Shown here piece after piece: positions 1 through 5,796 of a stretch of 22,112 nucleotides of DNA (within the stretch, counting starts at the first letter, position 1; each line of letters begins with the position of its first letter). The stretch lies in IMG/VR virus record IMGVR_UViG_3300027911_000071, positions 1 to 22,112 of that record. One strand, given 5' to 3'. This stretch comes from a virus. The notes below the pieces were generated by a model, which had not been told where the DNA came from, made no database searches, and saw only the letters and a list, made by a program, of their open reading frames with translations. The position numbers were made by a program, and so were the translations under genes.

Positions 1-490
1 CGGAGGGCCCGGCTGGGATGGTCCCGATCCGACGGTCGTCGCCGGCTACTGGCGGGTGTTCGGCACGGCGCTGCCGTCCCTGTCGCCGGAGGGCCTGAGC
101 TACCTGCTCGGGTCGATTCAGCAGGAGTCGGACTTCAACCCGACCTCGCACAACGTGGGCGAGGGCGCGTGGGGCCTGATCCAGGCGGAGGGCGGCCGGT
201 GCGTCAACGTGCCGCACACGGCGCTGGCCGAGTCGGCGTGCGTCGTGGACGAGCTGACGTCGCCGGTGTTCTCCGGCGGGCCGGCCAAGGTCGACCCGGG
301 CCCGGTGCTCGGCAACGCGCTCACCCTGGCGGAGGGCGTCGCGGCCAAGACCTCGGTGCTGCCGATCCTGTCGACGCCGGGGCTCGACCACCAGCTTTAC
401 CGGGCGGCGATCAAGCTGTACGAGGGCTACGGCAAGGAGGGCCGGCGCACCGATTACGCCGAGCGGATCTGGCAGGCGGTGTCGAAGTGA
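1..490 (+). CDS. Lysozyme-like (phage tail-lysozyme/transglycosylase type) protein, C-terminal part
   Basis: The frame is open from base 2, so the 5' end lies outside the window and the visible part is 162 residues. Around visible residues 36-62 it reads LLGSIQQESDFNP followed by a short loop and GAWGLIQ. This is the pattern of lysozyme-like phage tail-lysozyme/SLT domains, with E42 as the candidate catalytic glutamate followed by the Gly/Gln substrate-cleft turn. The end of the protein is a helix rich in Tyr/Arg (LYEGYGKEGRRTDYAERIW). It would cleave peptidoglycan, either as an endolysin or as a virion-associated enzyme. The membrane-protein genes that follow favour a lysis cassette, but that is inference. 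The stop overlaps the next start (GTGA). Confidence 0.6.
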   Translation, partial: GGPGWDGPDPTVVAGYWRVFGTALPSLSPEGLSYLLGSIQQESDFNPTSHNVGEGAWGLIQAEGGRCVNVPHTALAESACVVDELTSPVFSGGPAKVDPGPVLGNALTLAEGVAAKTSVLPILSTPGLDHQLYRAAIKLYEGYGKEGRRTDYAERIWQAVSK

Positions 491-789
491 GGCCGGTGCG
501 CACGGTCGAGGAGGCGCTGGCGTGCCTGGCGGATCCGACTCCGCCGCTGGCTTGGCACACCCCGGAGCCGCGCCCGCCGGAGGAGCCGCCGTTCGAGTGG
601 CCGCTCGGCGGTGTCTCCGCCGCGGAGGCCGCGACCCGGATGCGTCAACTCGGGGAGGCGTTCCCGTCGGCCGCTGAGCTGGTCCCGCGGCGCGGCCGCC
701 ACTTCGAGCGCCACCCATGGGAGCGTCGTATCGTCCGCCTCGGGGAGCGGCTCCCTTCCCCGAACCAAGGAGGTCCGCATGTCCCTTGA
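487..789 (+). CDS. Small hypothetical protein, Pro/Glu-rich
   Basis: 100 residues. The GTG start overlaps the previous TGA in GTGA, and third positions are almost all G/C, which supports this frame over the others. The N-terminal half is rich in Pro and Glu (EPRPPEEPPFEWP) and the C-terminal half is basic and probably helical (RHFERHPWERRIVRLGERL). No family is recognised. Its last bases contain the Shine-Dalgarno sequence of the next gene, and the two coding regions overlap by 11 bases, so translation is probably coupled. Confidence 0.6.
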   Translation: MRPVRTVEEALACLADPTPPLAWHTPEPRPPEEPPFEWPLGGVSAAEAATRMRQLGEAFPSAAELVPRRGRHFERHPWERRIVRLGERLPSPNQGGPHVP

Positions 790-1171
790 TCACCCCACAC
801 TCAAGGAGGCGCTGGAGCACGCTCGGCGCTGGACGGTCGGCGCCCGCTACGGCGGGGTGTCCGTCGAGCTGCCCGGCGACGCCGACGTCGCCGCGATGGC
901 CGAGGCCGAACGGGCCAACACGGCGATCCAGTCTCGGTGGATCAACTACGCCCAGCTCCTGATGGCGCTCGACGCCCGGGAGCGGATGGACGAGGAGCTG
1001 CAGTCGCGCGCCGCCGCCCTGGCGACGTTCACGGCGTTCACCCTGTCCGACGCCGAGGTCGACGCCCTGGTCGATCAGGCGGACACGGTCACCGAGAACG
1101 GCGTTCGGATCGTCAACCCCGTGCTCGCCGACCTGGTGACGCGGCTCCATGAATGGAAGGAGCGGTCGTGA
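779..1171 (+). CDS. Small hypothetical protein, mostly helical
   Basis: 130 residues starting at ATG 779, which lies 4 nt after a perfect AAGGAGGT Shine-Dalgarno at 767-774. The protein is largely helical and acidic, with a central ERANTAIQSRWINYAQLLM segment and the C-terminal helix LVTRLHEWKERS. There are no Cys residues and no membrane segment. No family is recognised. It is one of four genes in the window that share the extended start context CCAAGGAG(G)TCC. The stop overlaps the next start (GTGA). Confidence 0.65.
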   Translation: MSLDHPTLKEALEHARRWTVGARYGGVSVELPGDADVAAMAEAERANTAIQSRWINYAQLLMALDARERMDEELQSRAAALATFTAFTLSDAEVDALVDQADTVTENGVRIVNPVLADLVTRLHEWKERS

Positions 1172-1965
1172 TCCCCTACGCATCGACCACCCGGCGGGCC
1201 GCCGGCAAGGCCGTCACCCTGATCATCGTCGCCCTGGCCGGCGTGCTCGGGGTGGCGACGATGCGGGCGTTCGACTGGAACCCGTTCGCCGGAGCGCACC
1301 TCCCGAAGGTGCATCTCCCGGCCGTGTCGCAGACGGTGCAGGGCCCGTCCGAGTCGACGCTGATCCTGCAGCACCTGCAGGCGATCGGCGTGATCCACGC
1401 CGAGGACGCCACCTACAACTGGGGTCTGACGGTGTCGTCGGCGCATCGGACGCTCGGGTTCACGACGGGCCGCTCGAAGCACTCGGTGGCGCTCGTGGCG
1501 AAGGTCCCGATCGGCGTCGACGTGTCGCACGCCGGGTTCGCGATCCCGCGCCCGGAGTTCCTCGTGCTGATGCTGCCGCCTCCGGTGCCTGGCGTGCCGA
1601 CGATCGACCCGACGGCGCAGACGCAGGTCGACTCGTGCGAGACCCGGCTGCCGGTGCTCGGCGGCCTGGCGACCGTCGACCTGAACCGCTCGTGCGCCGC
1701 GGATGCCCTCAAGTACCAGGCGCAGGCGATCGCCGACATCACGAAGCAATCGCAGCACGACCCGGCCGTGGTCGACGCCGCGCGCCTGCAGACCGCGCAG
1801 CTCATCGCTTGCCTCGTGCAGCCGACGGGCTGGTCGGTCGGGATCTCGTGGACGGACCAGCCGTTCACCGTGTCGCCTCCGGTCGCGTCGTGCCCGTCGC
1901 CGATGACCGACCGGCTTCCGCCTGTGCCCACCACCGTCCCCGCAACGACTGGAGCTACGCCGTGA
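1168..1965 (+). CDS. Membrane-anchored protein, possibly DUF4230-like
   Basis: 265 residues. GTG 1168 is chosen over ATG 1153 because it forms the usual GTGA overlap and sits 5 nt after AAGGAG (1157-1162). A basic N-terminus (STTRRAAGK) precedes one membrane segment at about residues 15-33 (VTLIIVALAGVLGVA). The remainder, about 230 residues, should lie outside the membrane. The middle (STLILQHLQAIGVI, then a beta-rich stretch ending VPIGVDVSHAGF) has the flavour of DUF4230, an uncharacterised family of single-pass proteins. That match is by eye and weak. The C-terminus is a Pro/Thr-rich tail. Position in the putative lysis/envelope cassette fits a membrane role, which remains unknown. Confidence 0.6.
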   Translation: MIPYASTTRRAAGKAVTLIIVALAGVLGVATMRAFDWNPFAGAHLPKVHLPAVSQTVQGPSESTLILQHLQAIGVIHAEDATYNWGLTVSSAHRTLGFTTGRSKHSVALVAKVPIGVDVSHAGFAIPRPEFLVLMLPPPVPGVPTIDPTAQTQVDSCETRLPVLGGLATVDLNRSCAADALKYQAQAIADITKQSQHDPAVVDAARLQTAQLIACLVQPTGWSVGISWTDQPFTVSPPVASCPSPMTDRLPPVPTTVPATTGATP

Positions 1966-2624
1966 CCATCGTGTTCGATCAGGATGAGCCGACCGCCGAG
2001 GTGTACCTCGCGGACCTGTACGCTGAGCGGTCCGCTGACGTGGCCCGCTTCGAGGAGCGTGGCCGCCGCCGGCACACTCGAGCTCGGCATCGCCGCCGCC
2101 GGCTGGACCGGCTCGTGGTCGGCCTGGTGGCCGTCGTGCTCGCGCTCAGCTCGGTGCTCGCCGCGCTGCTCGTGCACGGGACGCCTGGCCATCCGACATC
2201 GACCCGGCTCACGACGACGGACAAGGCGAAGGTGCTGCCGACGCCGGCTCCGGCGCCGTCGACCATCCCGCCGGTATTCAACGCCCAGGGCCTGGTGGTG
2301 CCTCCCGGGACGCCTGGCGCGGTGCCCGCCGACGCCGGCCCTCCGGCCACGATCACGGTCGGTGGGACATCGGCTCCGAACCCGCTCATGCAGGCTGACC
2401 AGCCGGGGGTGTCCTACGCCGGGGCGAACTACTACGGGGCTCCGCAGGCTGGCGTCGGGCCGATGGAGACGGTGCCCGGCTACGGGCTCAACGGCTGCGC
2501 GCTCTACGTCGGCCGTCAGCAGATCGGCTACCAGTTCCCGGGCTCGGTGAACGTCGGTGGGACGGTCAAGACCTATCAGTGCAACCCGTCGATCACGCCG
2601 GCCTCGATCCCGAAGCACCCGTGA
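1962..2624 (+). CDS. Single-pass membrane protein with Pro-rich linker and exported C-terminal domain
   Basis: 220 residues, GTG start in a GTGA overlap with GGAG (1951-1954) upstream. The acidic N-terminus (about 1-33) is followed by a very basic stretch (about 33-50, RGRRRHTRARHRRRR) and one membrane helix at about 51-71 (LVVGLVAVVLALSSVLAALL). By the positive-inside rule the N-terminus stays cytoplasmic. After the helix comes a Pro/Thr/Ala-rich linker (about 75-140) and a small Gly/Tyr-rich domain with two Cys (NGCALYVG, KTYQCNPS) that could form a disulphide. No family is recognised. Context suggests an envelope-directed function next to the lysozyme-like gene. Confidence 0.6.
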   Translation: MTIVFDQDEPTAEVYLADLYAERSADVARFEERGRRRHTRARHRRRRLDRLVVGLVAVVLALSSVLAALLVHGTPGHPTSTRLTTTDKAKVLPTPAPAPSTIPPVFNAQGLVVPPGTPGAVPADAGPPATITVGGTSAPNPLMQADQPGVSYAGANYYGAPQAGVGPMETVPGYGLNGCALYVGRQQIGYQFPGSVNVGGTVKTYQCNPSITPASIPKHP

Positions 2625-2657
2625 GCGTGCCGGTGGCTTTCCCTGGGGTAGACGCGG

Positions 2658-2663
2658 TACGGT
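2658..2663 (+). promoter_or_regulatory. Possible -10 box (TACGGT)
   Basis: The 93-bp gap 2625-2717 holds TACGGT, which fits the TANNNT -10 pattern but not the tighter TANCCT pattern of the other candidates. No recognisable -35 lies at 16-18 bp. It would give a leader of about 48 nt before ATG 2718. Confidence 0.25.
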
Positions 2664-2717
2664 CCTGGTCAGCACGCCTCGGCCCGGACCCCGCCGATCT
2701 ACCCGGGGGAGGACCCC

Positions 2718-2927
2718 ATGGCAGCACCCGTAGCTCCTGCTCCTGCACGCACGTCCGGCCGGATCGTCGTGGCCCTCGTGCTCTTGCTCGCCGGGATCGT
2801 GTGCCTCGTGATCTACACATTGCTCGCGGCCGGCCTGGTCAAGCACCACGGCGCTGTCGCTGGCGGCTGGCTCGGCGCCGGCCTGGTCCTGTGGGCCAGC
2901 TCCCTGCTCGTGCGGCTGTGGCCCTGA
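2718..2927 (+). CDS. Small two-span membrane protein, holin candidate
   Basis: 69 residues, ATG preceded by the purine-rich GGGGGAGGA near 2704-2712. Two hydrophobic segments are visible: about 14-40 (IVVALVLLLAGIVCLVIYTLL) and about 45-68 (GGWLGAGLVLWASSLLVRLW), joined by a short KHHG loop. Size and topology match small class II holins, and it lies just downstream of the lysozyme-like gene. The holin call rests on size, topology and context only, since holins share no sequence signature. It could equally be an unrelated small membrane protein. Its TGA overlaps the next ATG by one base. Confidence 0.6.
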   Translation: MAAPVAPAPARTSGRIVVALVLLLAGIVCLVIYTLLAAGLVKHHGAVAGGWLGAGLVLWASSLLVRLWP

Positions 2928-2998
2928 TGTACGTCGGTGGAGGGTTCCTCCTGCTCGTGCTCATCGTCGTGCTCGTCGTGCTCGCGCTCCGACGCTGA
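2927..2998 (+). CDS. 23-residue single-span membrane peptide
   Basis: The ATG shares its A with the upstream stop (TGATG), and the reading encodes MYVGGGFLLLVLIVVLVVLALRR. This is essentially one transmembrane helix capped by two Arg residues. The GTG GAG GGT bases inside the frame offer no separate Shine-Dalgarno, so translation probably depends on re-initiation from the 69-residue gene before it. No family is recognised. It could modulate the putative holin, for example as an antiholin-like partner, but that is speculation from position. Confidence 0.45.
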   Translation: MYVGGGFLLLVLIVVLVVLALRR

Positions 2999-3003
2999 GA
3001 GCC

Positions 3004-3102
3004 ATGGCCGTCGTGACGGCGGTCGTGCTGGCCGTCGCGCTCGCGGTCGCGATCGACGCTTCGATCATCGCGTTCGGCCACTCGCTGCAGCCGCCACGCT
3101 GA
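3004..3102 (+). CDS. 32-residue single-span membrane peptide
   Basis: ATG 3004 lies five bases after the previous stop. The peptide is one long hydrophobic stretch rich in Val/Ala (TAVVLAVALAVAIDASIIAF) with a polar C-terminal tail GHSLQPPR. The Shine-Dalgarno is weak (GAGAG). It is the third tiny membrane protein in a row, and the run 2718-3102 looks like one translationally coupled unit. Function is unknown. Confidence 0.4.
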   Translation: MAVVTAVVLAVALAVAIDASIIAFGHSLQPPR

Positions 3103-3201
3103 TCCCTCCCGCCGAGGTGCCCGGTCACTTCCCCAAGGCTGGACACCCCGGCAGTCAGGCTGTCACGCTCAGTGATCCTACCGACCCCGGGCGGTGGACG
3201 C

Positions 3202-3207
3202 TACCCT
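3202..3207 (+). promoter_or_regulatory. Candidate -10 box (TACCCT) for a leaderless transcript
   Basis: TACCCT lies in the 113-bp gap 3103-3215, exactly 8 nt before ATG 3216. Transcription normally starts about 7 nt after a -10 box, so the mRNA would begin at or next to the ATG. No Shine-Dalgarno precedes that ATG, which agrees with leaderless translation, common in actinobacteria. No clear -35 is seen. The same 8-nt spacing recurs at 14639-14653. Confidence 0.5.
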
Positions 3208-3215
3208 CGCGACCC

Positions 3216-3728
3216 ATGCCCCGCGACCCTGACGAGCCCTACGGCCAAGAGCCGTTCGGGCCCCACTTCCCCATGCCCGACGACCCGACGCTCCAGGTCG
3301 CCTGGCCGATCCGCGATCCTGGTGACAAGCCGTTCTTTCGCAACGACCACTTCGTCCGGGAGCTGACCGAGGCGATGATGAAGCCGCTCCTGTGCGACGT
3401 GGCCTACGGCGGCTGCCGCTGCGGGCTCGCCCCGCACCCGGCCGACGAGCCGCACGTCTGCGCCGAATGCGACGGTTCGTGGCGGATGCTCGAAGGGGCG
3501 TGCGTGATGGTCCGCCCTCCGCAGCGGATGCCTGACGGCTCCCCGACCCCGTTCGCGGGCATGTCGAACGAGGAGGCCGAGGCGTGGGTCCACGAGCACG
3601 AGCTGCGCCGGCTGCAGATGGTCGGCATGGATCCGCTCCTGGCGGCGGCGATCCTCGCTCGGGGCCCGTATGTCGCTGAGCGTGGCGGGATCCGGTTCAT
3701 CAAGCCTCCGACCCTGGCGGGCTCGTGA
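3216..3728 (+). CDS. Hypothetical protein with Cys/His metal-binding cluster
   Basis: 170 residues, ATG start without Shine-Dalgarno but directly after a TACCCT box. The N-terminal 45 residues are rich in Pro, Asp and Phe. A metal-site cluster follows: C67, C69, H74, H80, C82 and C85 (GGCRCGLAPH, then HVCAEC), resembling a small treble-clef or zinc-ribbon knuckle. The last part is helical (NEEAEAWVHEHELRRLQM) and ends with GGIRFIKPP. No named family is recognised. Its position just before the terminase genes suggests an early-packaging or regulatory accessory, but nothing in the sequence shows that directly. Confidence 0.65.
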   Translation: MPRDPDEPYGQEPFGPHFPMPDDPTLQVAWPIRDPGDKPFFRNDHFVRELTEAMMKPLLCDVAYGGCRCGLAPHPADEPHVCAECDGSWRMLEGACVMVRPPQRMPDGSPTPFAGMSNEEAEAWVHEHELRRLQMVGMDPLLAAAILARGPYVAERGGIRFIKPPTLAGS

Positions 3729-3969
3729 TGGACAACGACCACCTGCTCTCGCCCGAACTCGAGGGCCGCGTCGCGGACCGCCCCGGCAGTGCTCGACGTG
3801 CGGCGCGCCCGGCCAGTCCGGCCGCTGCCACTACTGCCGGATGCTGCCCTCGCCGGCCGCGGTGTCCGACGCACGCCAACTCCGCCTCCGAGACGAGCCC
3901 GGCGTCGAGATCATCCCCACGACGGCGTGTGGCGTGCCGATGATCGTCTACCGGGATCGGAGCGCCTGA
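3725..3969 (+). CDS. Zinc-ribbon protein interrupted by an apparent -1 frameshift
   Basis: The start is GTG 3725 (GTGA overlap) or ATG 3728, giving MDNDHLLSPELEGRVADRP with G/C-rich third positions. At about 3776-3787 the G/C third-position pattern jumps to the -1 frame. From there the coding reads RQCSTCGAPGQSGRCHYC and on to PTTACGVPMIVYRDRSA, ending at 3969. The CxxC...CxxC pair is a zinc ribbon. The switch lies on a CCCC run (3781-3784), where P-site proline tRNA could slip back one base. It may be programmed slippage, a real mutation or an undercalled C. Without a shift, the zinc-ribbon frame could only begin at ATG 3670 or GTG 3682 inside the preceding gene. The fused product would be about 82 residues. 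Confidence 0.55.
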
Positions 3970-4217
3970 TGCCCGCCGACGACCTGGAGACCGGCTACCC
4001 GCTCACCTCCCAAGAGCACGAAGCGATCCGCCTGCTCGGCGACGTCGGGAACCTGCTCCCGCAGATCGTCGCTCACGGCCCGACCCGCGAAGCCGACCTG
4101 GACGAGCTGGTCGCCCACCTCCACGTCCTGCAACGCTCGATCGCCGCGCAGGCTGCCGCCCGCGCCTACCCGCACACCTACCGCCTGCTCGGCTGGCAGC
4201 TCCGGGGGACCGACTGA
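3969..4217 (+). CDS. Small helical protein upstream of terminase
   Basis: 82 residues, ATG overlapping the previous stop by one base (TGATG). The sequence is helical with conserved-looking segments LTSQEHEAIRLLGDVGNLL, ADLDELVAHLHVLQRSI and AARAYPHTYRLLG. From memory, similar short proteins sit just before terminase genes in actinophages, but I cannot name a family. There are no Cys residues or membrane segments. The TGATG junction with the next gene suggests that it and the terminase small-subunit-like protein are made together. Confidence 0.65.
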   Translation: MPADDLETGYPLTSQEHEAIRLLGDVGNLLPQIVAHGPTREADLDELVAHLHVLQRSIAAQAAARAYPHTYRLLGWQLRGTD

Positions 4218-4858
4218 TGCCCGCCGGCCGCCCCTCGAAGCTGAACAAGACCCACCACCTGGACGAGCGTGGCCGCCCGGTCACCGTCGCCGACACCATC
4301 CTGACCCTGATCCGCCGAGGCGAGTTCATCGAGACCTCGTGCGCCGTCGCCGGCATCAACAAGGTCACCTTGCACGGCTGGCTGCAGGTCAGCCGTGACG
4401 CCCGAGACAAGGCCGCGAAGCGCCTCCCGTTGACCCGCCACGAGCTGGACTGCCTGGAATTCTCCAACGCGATAGCGCTTGCCGAGGCGGAGAGCGAGAT
4501 CCTGGTCGGCGACCGGATCATGGCGGCCGGCATGGAGCCCGCCCGGACGGTCACGACCGTGACGAAGAAGGTGCCAGTCAAGGGCCCCGACGGAGACGTG
4601 TCCTGGGAGGAGCAGACCGAGGTGCGGGAGGTCATCGCGCCTCCGAACCTGACGGCGTTGATCTGGCGTGCCGAGCATCGCTTCCAGTCGCGGTGGGGTC
4701 GCCACGCCGTCGAGGTCACCGGCGCGGATGGCGGCCCGATCGAGGTGTCCCTGGCGGAACGGAAGCAGGGTGTCCTCGAAGGGCTCCGGGAGTTCATGGC
4801 CGGCGCTGCGCACGGGACCGAGGTCGCTCGGGCCGCCGAGGAGGTCGCCGAGCCGTGA
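4217..4858 (+). CDS. Terminase small-subunit-like protein
   Basis: 213 residues, ATG in a TGATG overlap. The N-terminus GRPSKLN is followed by a helix-turn-helix at about residues 22-60 (ADTILTLIRRGEFIETSC, then AGINKVTLHGWLQ). This is typical of phage terminase small subunits, which bind the packaging site and load the large subunit. The central part (about 85-120) is helical and acidic. A beta-rich segment (TVTTVTKKVPVKGPDGDVSW) and a C-terminal helical tail follow. The gene order small subunit, four short genes, large subunit supports the call. It may also act as a more general HTH DNA-binding protein, since sequence conservation in this family is low. Confidence 0.75.
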   Translation: MPAGRPSKLNKTHHLDERGRPVTVADTILTLIRRGEFIETSCAVAGINKVTLHGWLQVSRDARDKAAKRLPLTRHELDCLEFSNAIALAEAESEILVGDRIMAAGMEPARTVTTVTKKVPVKGPDGDVSWEEQTEVREVIAPPNLTALIWRAEHRFQSRWGRHAVEVTGADGGPIEVSLAERKQGVLEGLREFMAGAAHGTEVARAAEEVAEP

Positions 4859-5025
4859 TCGAGGTCCGGGTGGTCGACCAGTACGGCAATCCTGTGCGGC
4901 TGGAGCACGGCGACACGATGGAGTTCGTGACGCTCGTGATCGACGGCGTCGTCATCCCCGACGTCATGCTCGCCGACGGCTCCGAGGCCGTCATCGCCCG
5001 CGTGTCCCGCGCGCGGGACATCTGA
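4855..5025 (+). CDS. 56-residue beta-rich hypothetical protein
   Basis: GTG start in a GTGA overlap. The short acidic protein reads as alternating strands (IEVRVVDQYGNPV, VTLVIDGVVIPDVML, AVIARVS), possibly a small barrel or sandwich. No family is recognised. Its last codons contain a perfect 18-bp palindrome (5003-5020), which is listed separately. It lies between the terminase small and large subunits and is followed by a 33-nt gap. Confidence 0.55.
   Translation: MIEVRVVDQYGNPVRLEHGDTMEFVTLVIDGVVIPDVMLADGSEAVIARVSRARDI
5003..5020. repeat. 18-bp perfect palindrome, copy 1
   Basis: TGTCCCGCGCGCGGGACA equals its own reverse complement and is present again unchanged at 21763-21780. Here it encodes VSRARD at the end of the 56-residue gene, five bases before the TGA at 5023-5025. 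The second copy is read in another frame, so the identity is at DNA level. It could be a dimeric-regulator operator, a cruciform or an RNA hairpin site. Confidence 0.7.
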
Positions 5026-5058
5026 CCCGCGTTCCCGCAGCTCACAGAGGAGATCCTG

Positions 5059-5274
5059 GTGTCCAATCCTGCCCCGACCCATCCCCATCCCGAGCCTGGC
5101 CCTGTGCCGCCGGCCGGTCCTCCGCCGCTGCCGACACTGGCCGCTGGGCTGGCGACAGGCGTCGCCGTCGTAGCTCGTGCGGTGGACGTCGCCCAGGACG
5201 CCGGCCGGCGCCTGGAGGCCGCCCTGGATCGAGTCGGGGACGCCTCCCCTTTCCGGCGGACGATCCCGGCCTGA
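5059..5274 (+). CDS. Small Pro/Ala-rich hypothetical protein
   Basis: 71 residues. The GTG start lies 5 nt after AGAGGAGA (5046-5053), one of the few genes here with its own spaced Shine-Dalgarno rather than an overlap. Residues 1-25 are Pro/His-rich (NPAPTHPHPEPGPVPP). Residues about 26-62 form an Ala-rich amphipathic helix (AVDVAQDAGRRLEAALDRVG). There are no metal sites or membrane spans. Function is unknown. It follows the palindrome at 5003-5020 by 38 bases. Confidence 0.55.
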   Translation: MSNPAPTHPHPEPGPVPPAGPPPLPTLAAGLATGVAVVARAVDVAQDAGRRLEAALDRVGDASPFRRTIPA

Positions 5275-5275
5275 C

Positions 5276-5542
5276 GTGATCCCCGGGACTCTGTTCCCGG
5301 TCGAGCGGAAGAAGCGCCGGCCTCGGTGGAAGGGTTCGCGGGCGCTCGTGCCGCTTGGCCGCGTGTGCCCGGGCGGGCATGGTGAACTAATGGCGATGCA
5401 CCAGGATCAGCTCTCCCTGTTCCGCCACTCGGGCGCTGGCGCGACGCTGCGCTCGACGTGGTGGCTGTGCCTGACCTGCTACTGGTCGGGCCGGCCGCAG
5501 CTCGACACGGTTCGTGCTGGCGTGCCGGCGAGGTTGGGGTGA
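5276..5542 (+). CDS. Small zinc-ribbon-like protein
   Basis: 88 residues, GTG one base after the previous stop. The N-terminus is very basic (VERKKRRPRWKGSR). A CPGGHGE knuckle at about residue 34 pairs with CLTC at about residue 70 (WWLCLTCYWSG). The spacing is that of a Cys/His zinc ribbon likely to touch nucleic acid or protein. The tail is short. No family name can be given. It is one of a series of small metal-site proteins in this phage. Confidence 0.6.
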   Translation: MIPGTLFPVERKKRRPRWKGSRALVPLGRVCPGGHGELMAMHQDQLSLFRHSGAGATLRSTWWLCLTCYWSGRPQLDTVRAGVPARLG

Positions 5543-5796
5543 TGGACGTCGAGTTCGCCGCGCTGATCGAGGAGGCCGCCCGCCTGTTCGACGGGGTGGT
5601 CGCCATGGCCCAGGAGGCGATCGCCGAGGGCCGCCCGGTGTCGAGCCTCGGCGCGGTCGTCCATGTGACGTGGGCCGCTGACTTCCTGGCCGGGATCCTC
5701 GTGGACGAGGGAGACGAGCTGACCGACGTCGAGCTCGAACGGCTGCGCCAGGTCCTCGCTCGGGCTCGGCTCGTGGAGGAGCTGGTCCGCTCGTGA
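5542..5796 (+). CDS. Small acidic helical protein
   Basis: 84 residues, ATG overlapping the previous stop by one base. It is strongly acidic and helical throughout (FAALIEEAARLFDGVVAMAQEAI, then LTDVELERLRQVLARARLVEELV). There are no Cys and no membrane span. Its end overlaps the terminase large-subunit start (GTGA), so the two are probably translated in a linked way. An accessory or assembly partner of the terminase is possible but not shown. Confidence 0.6.
   Translation: MDVEFAALIEEAARLFDGVVAMAQEAIAEGRPVSSLGAVVHVTWAADFLAGILVDEGDELTDVELERLRQVLARARLVEELVRS

Noticed and set aside
743-755. GGGAG-CGG-CTCCC hairpin before the gene at 779
   Set aside because: The stem is only five base pairs, lies inside the coding region of 487-789 and has no T-tract. 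Expected often in GC-rich DNA.
1149-1961. Upstream part of a 491-codon + frame ending at 2624
   Set aside because: Only the part from GTG 1962 has coding character. The upstream part is out-of-frame reading of the 1168-1965 gene.
4855-5025. Palindrome at the gene end as an ordinary terminator
   Set aside because: It has no loop and no T-tract, and its second copy lies in the middle of a gene, so a terminator role does not explain both.
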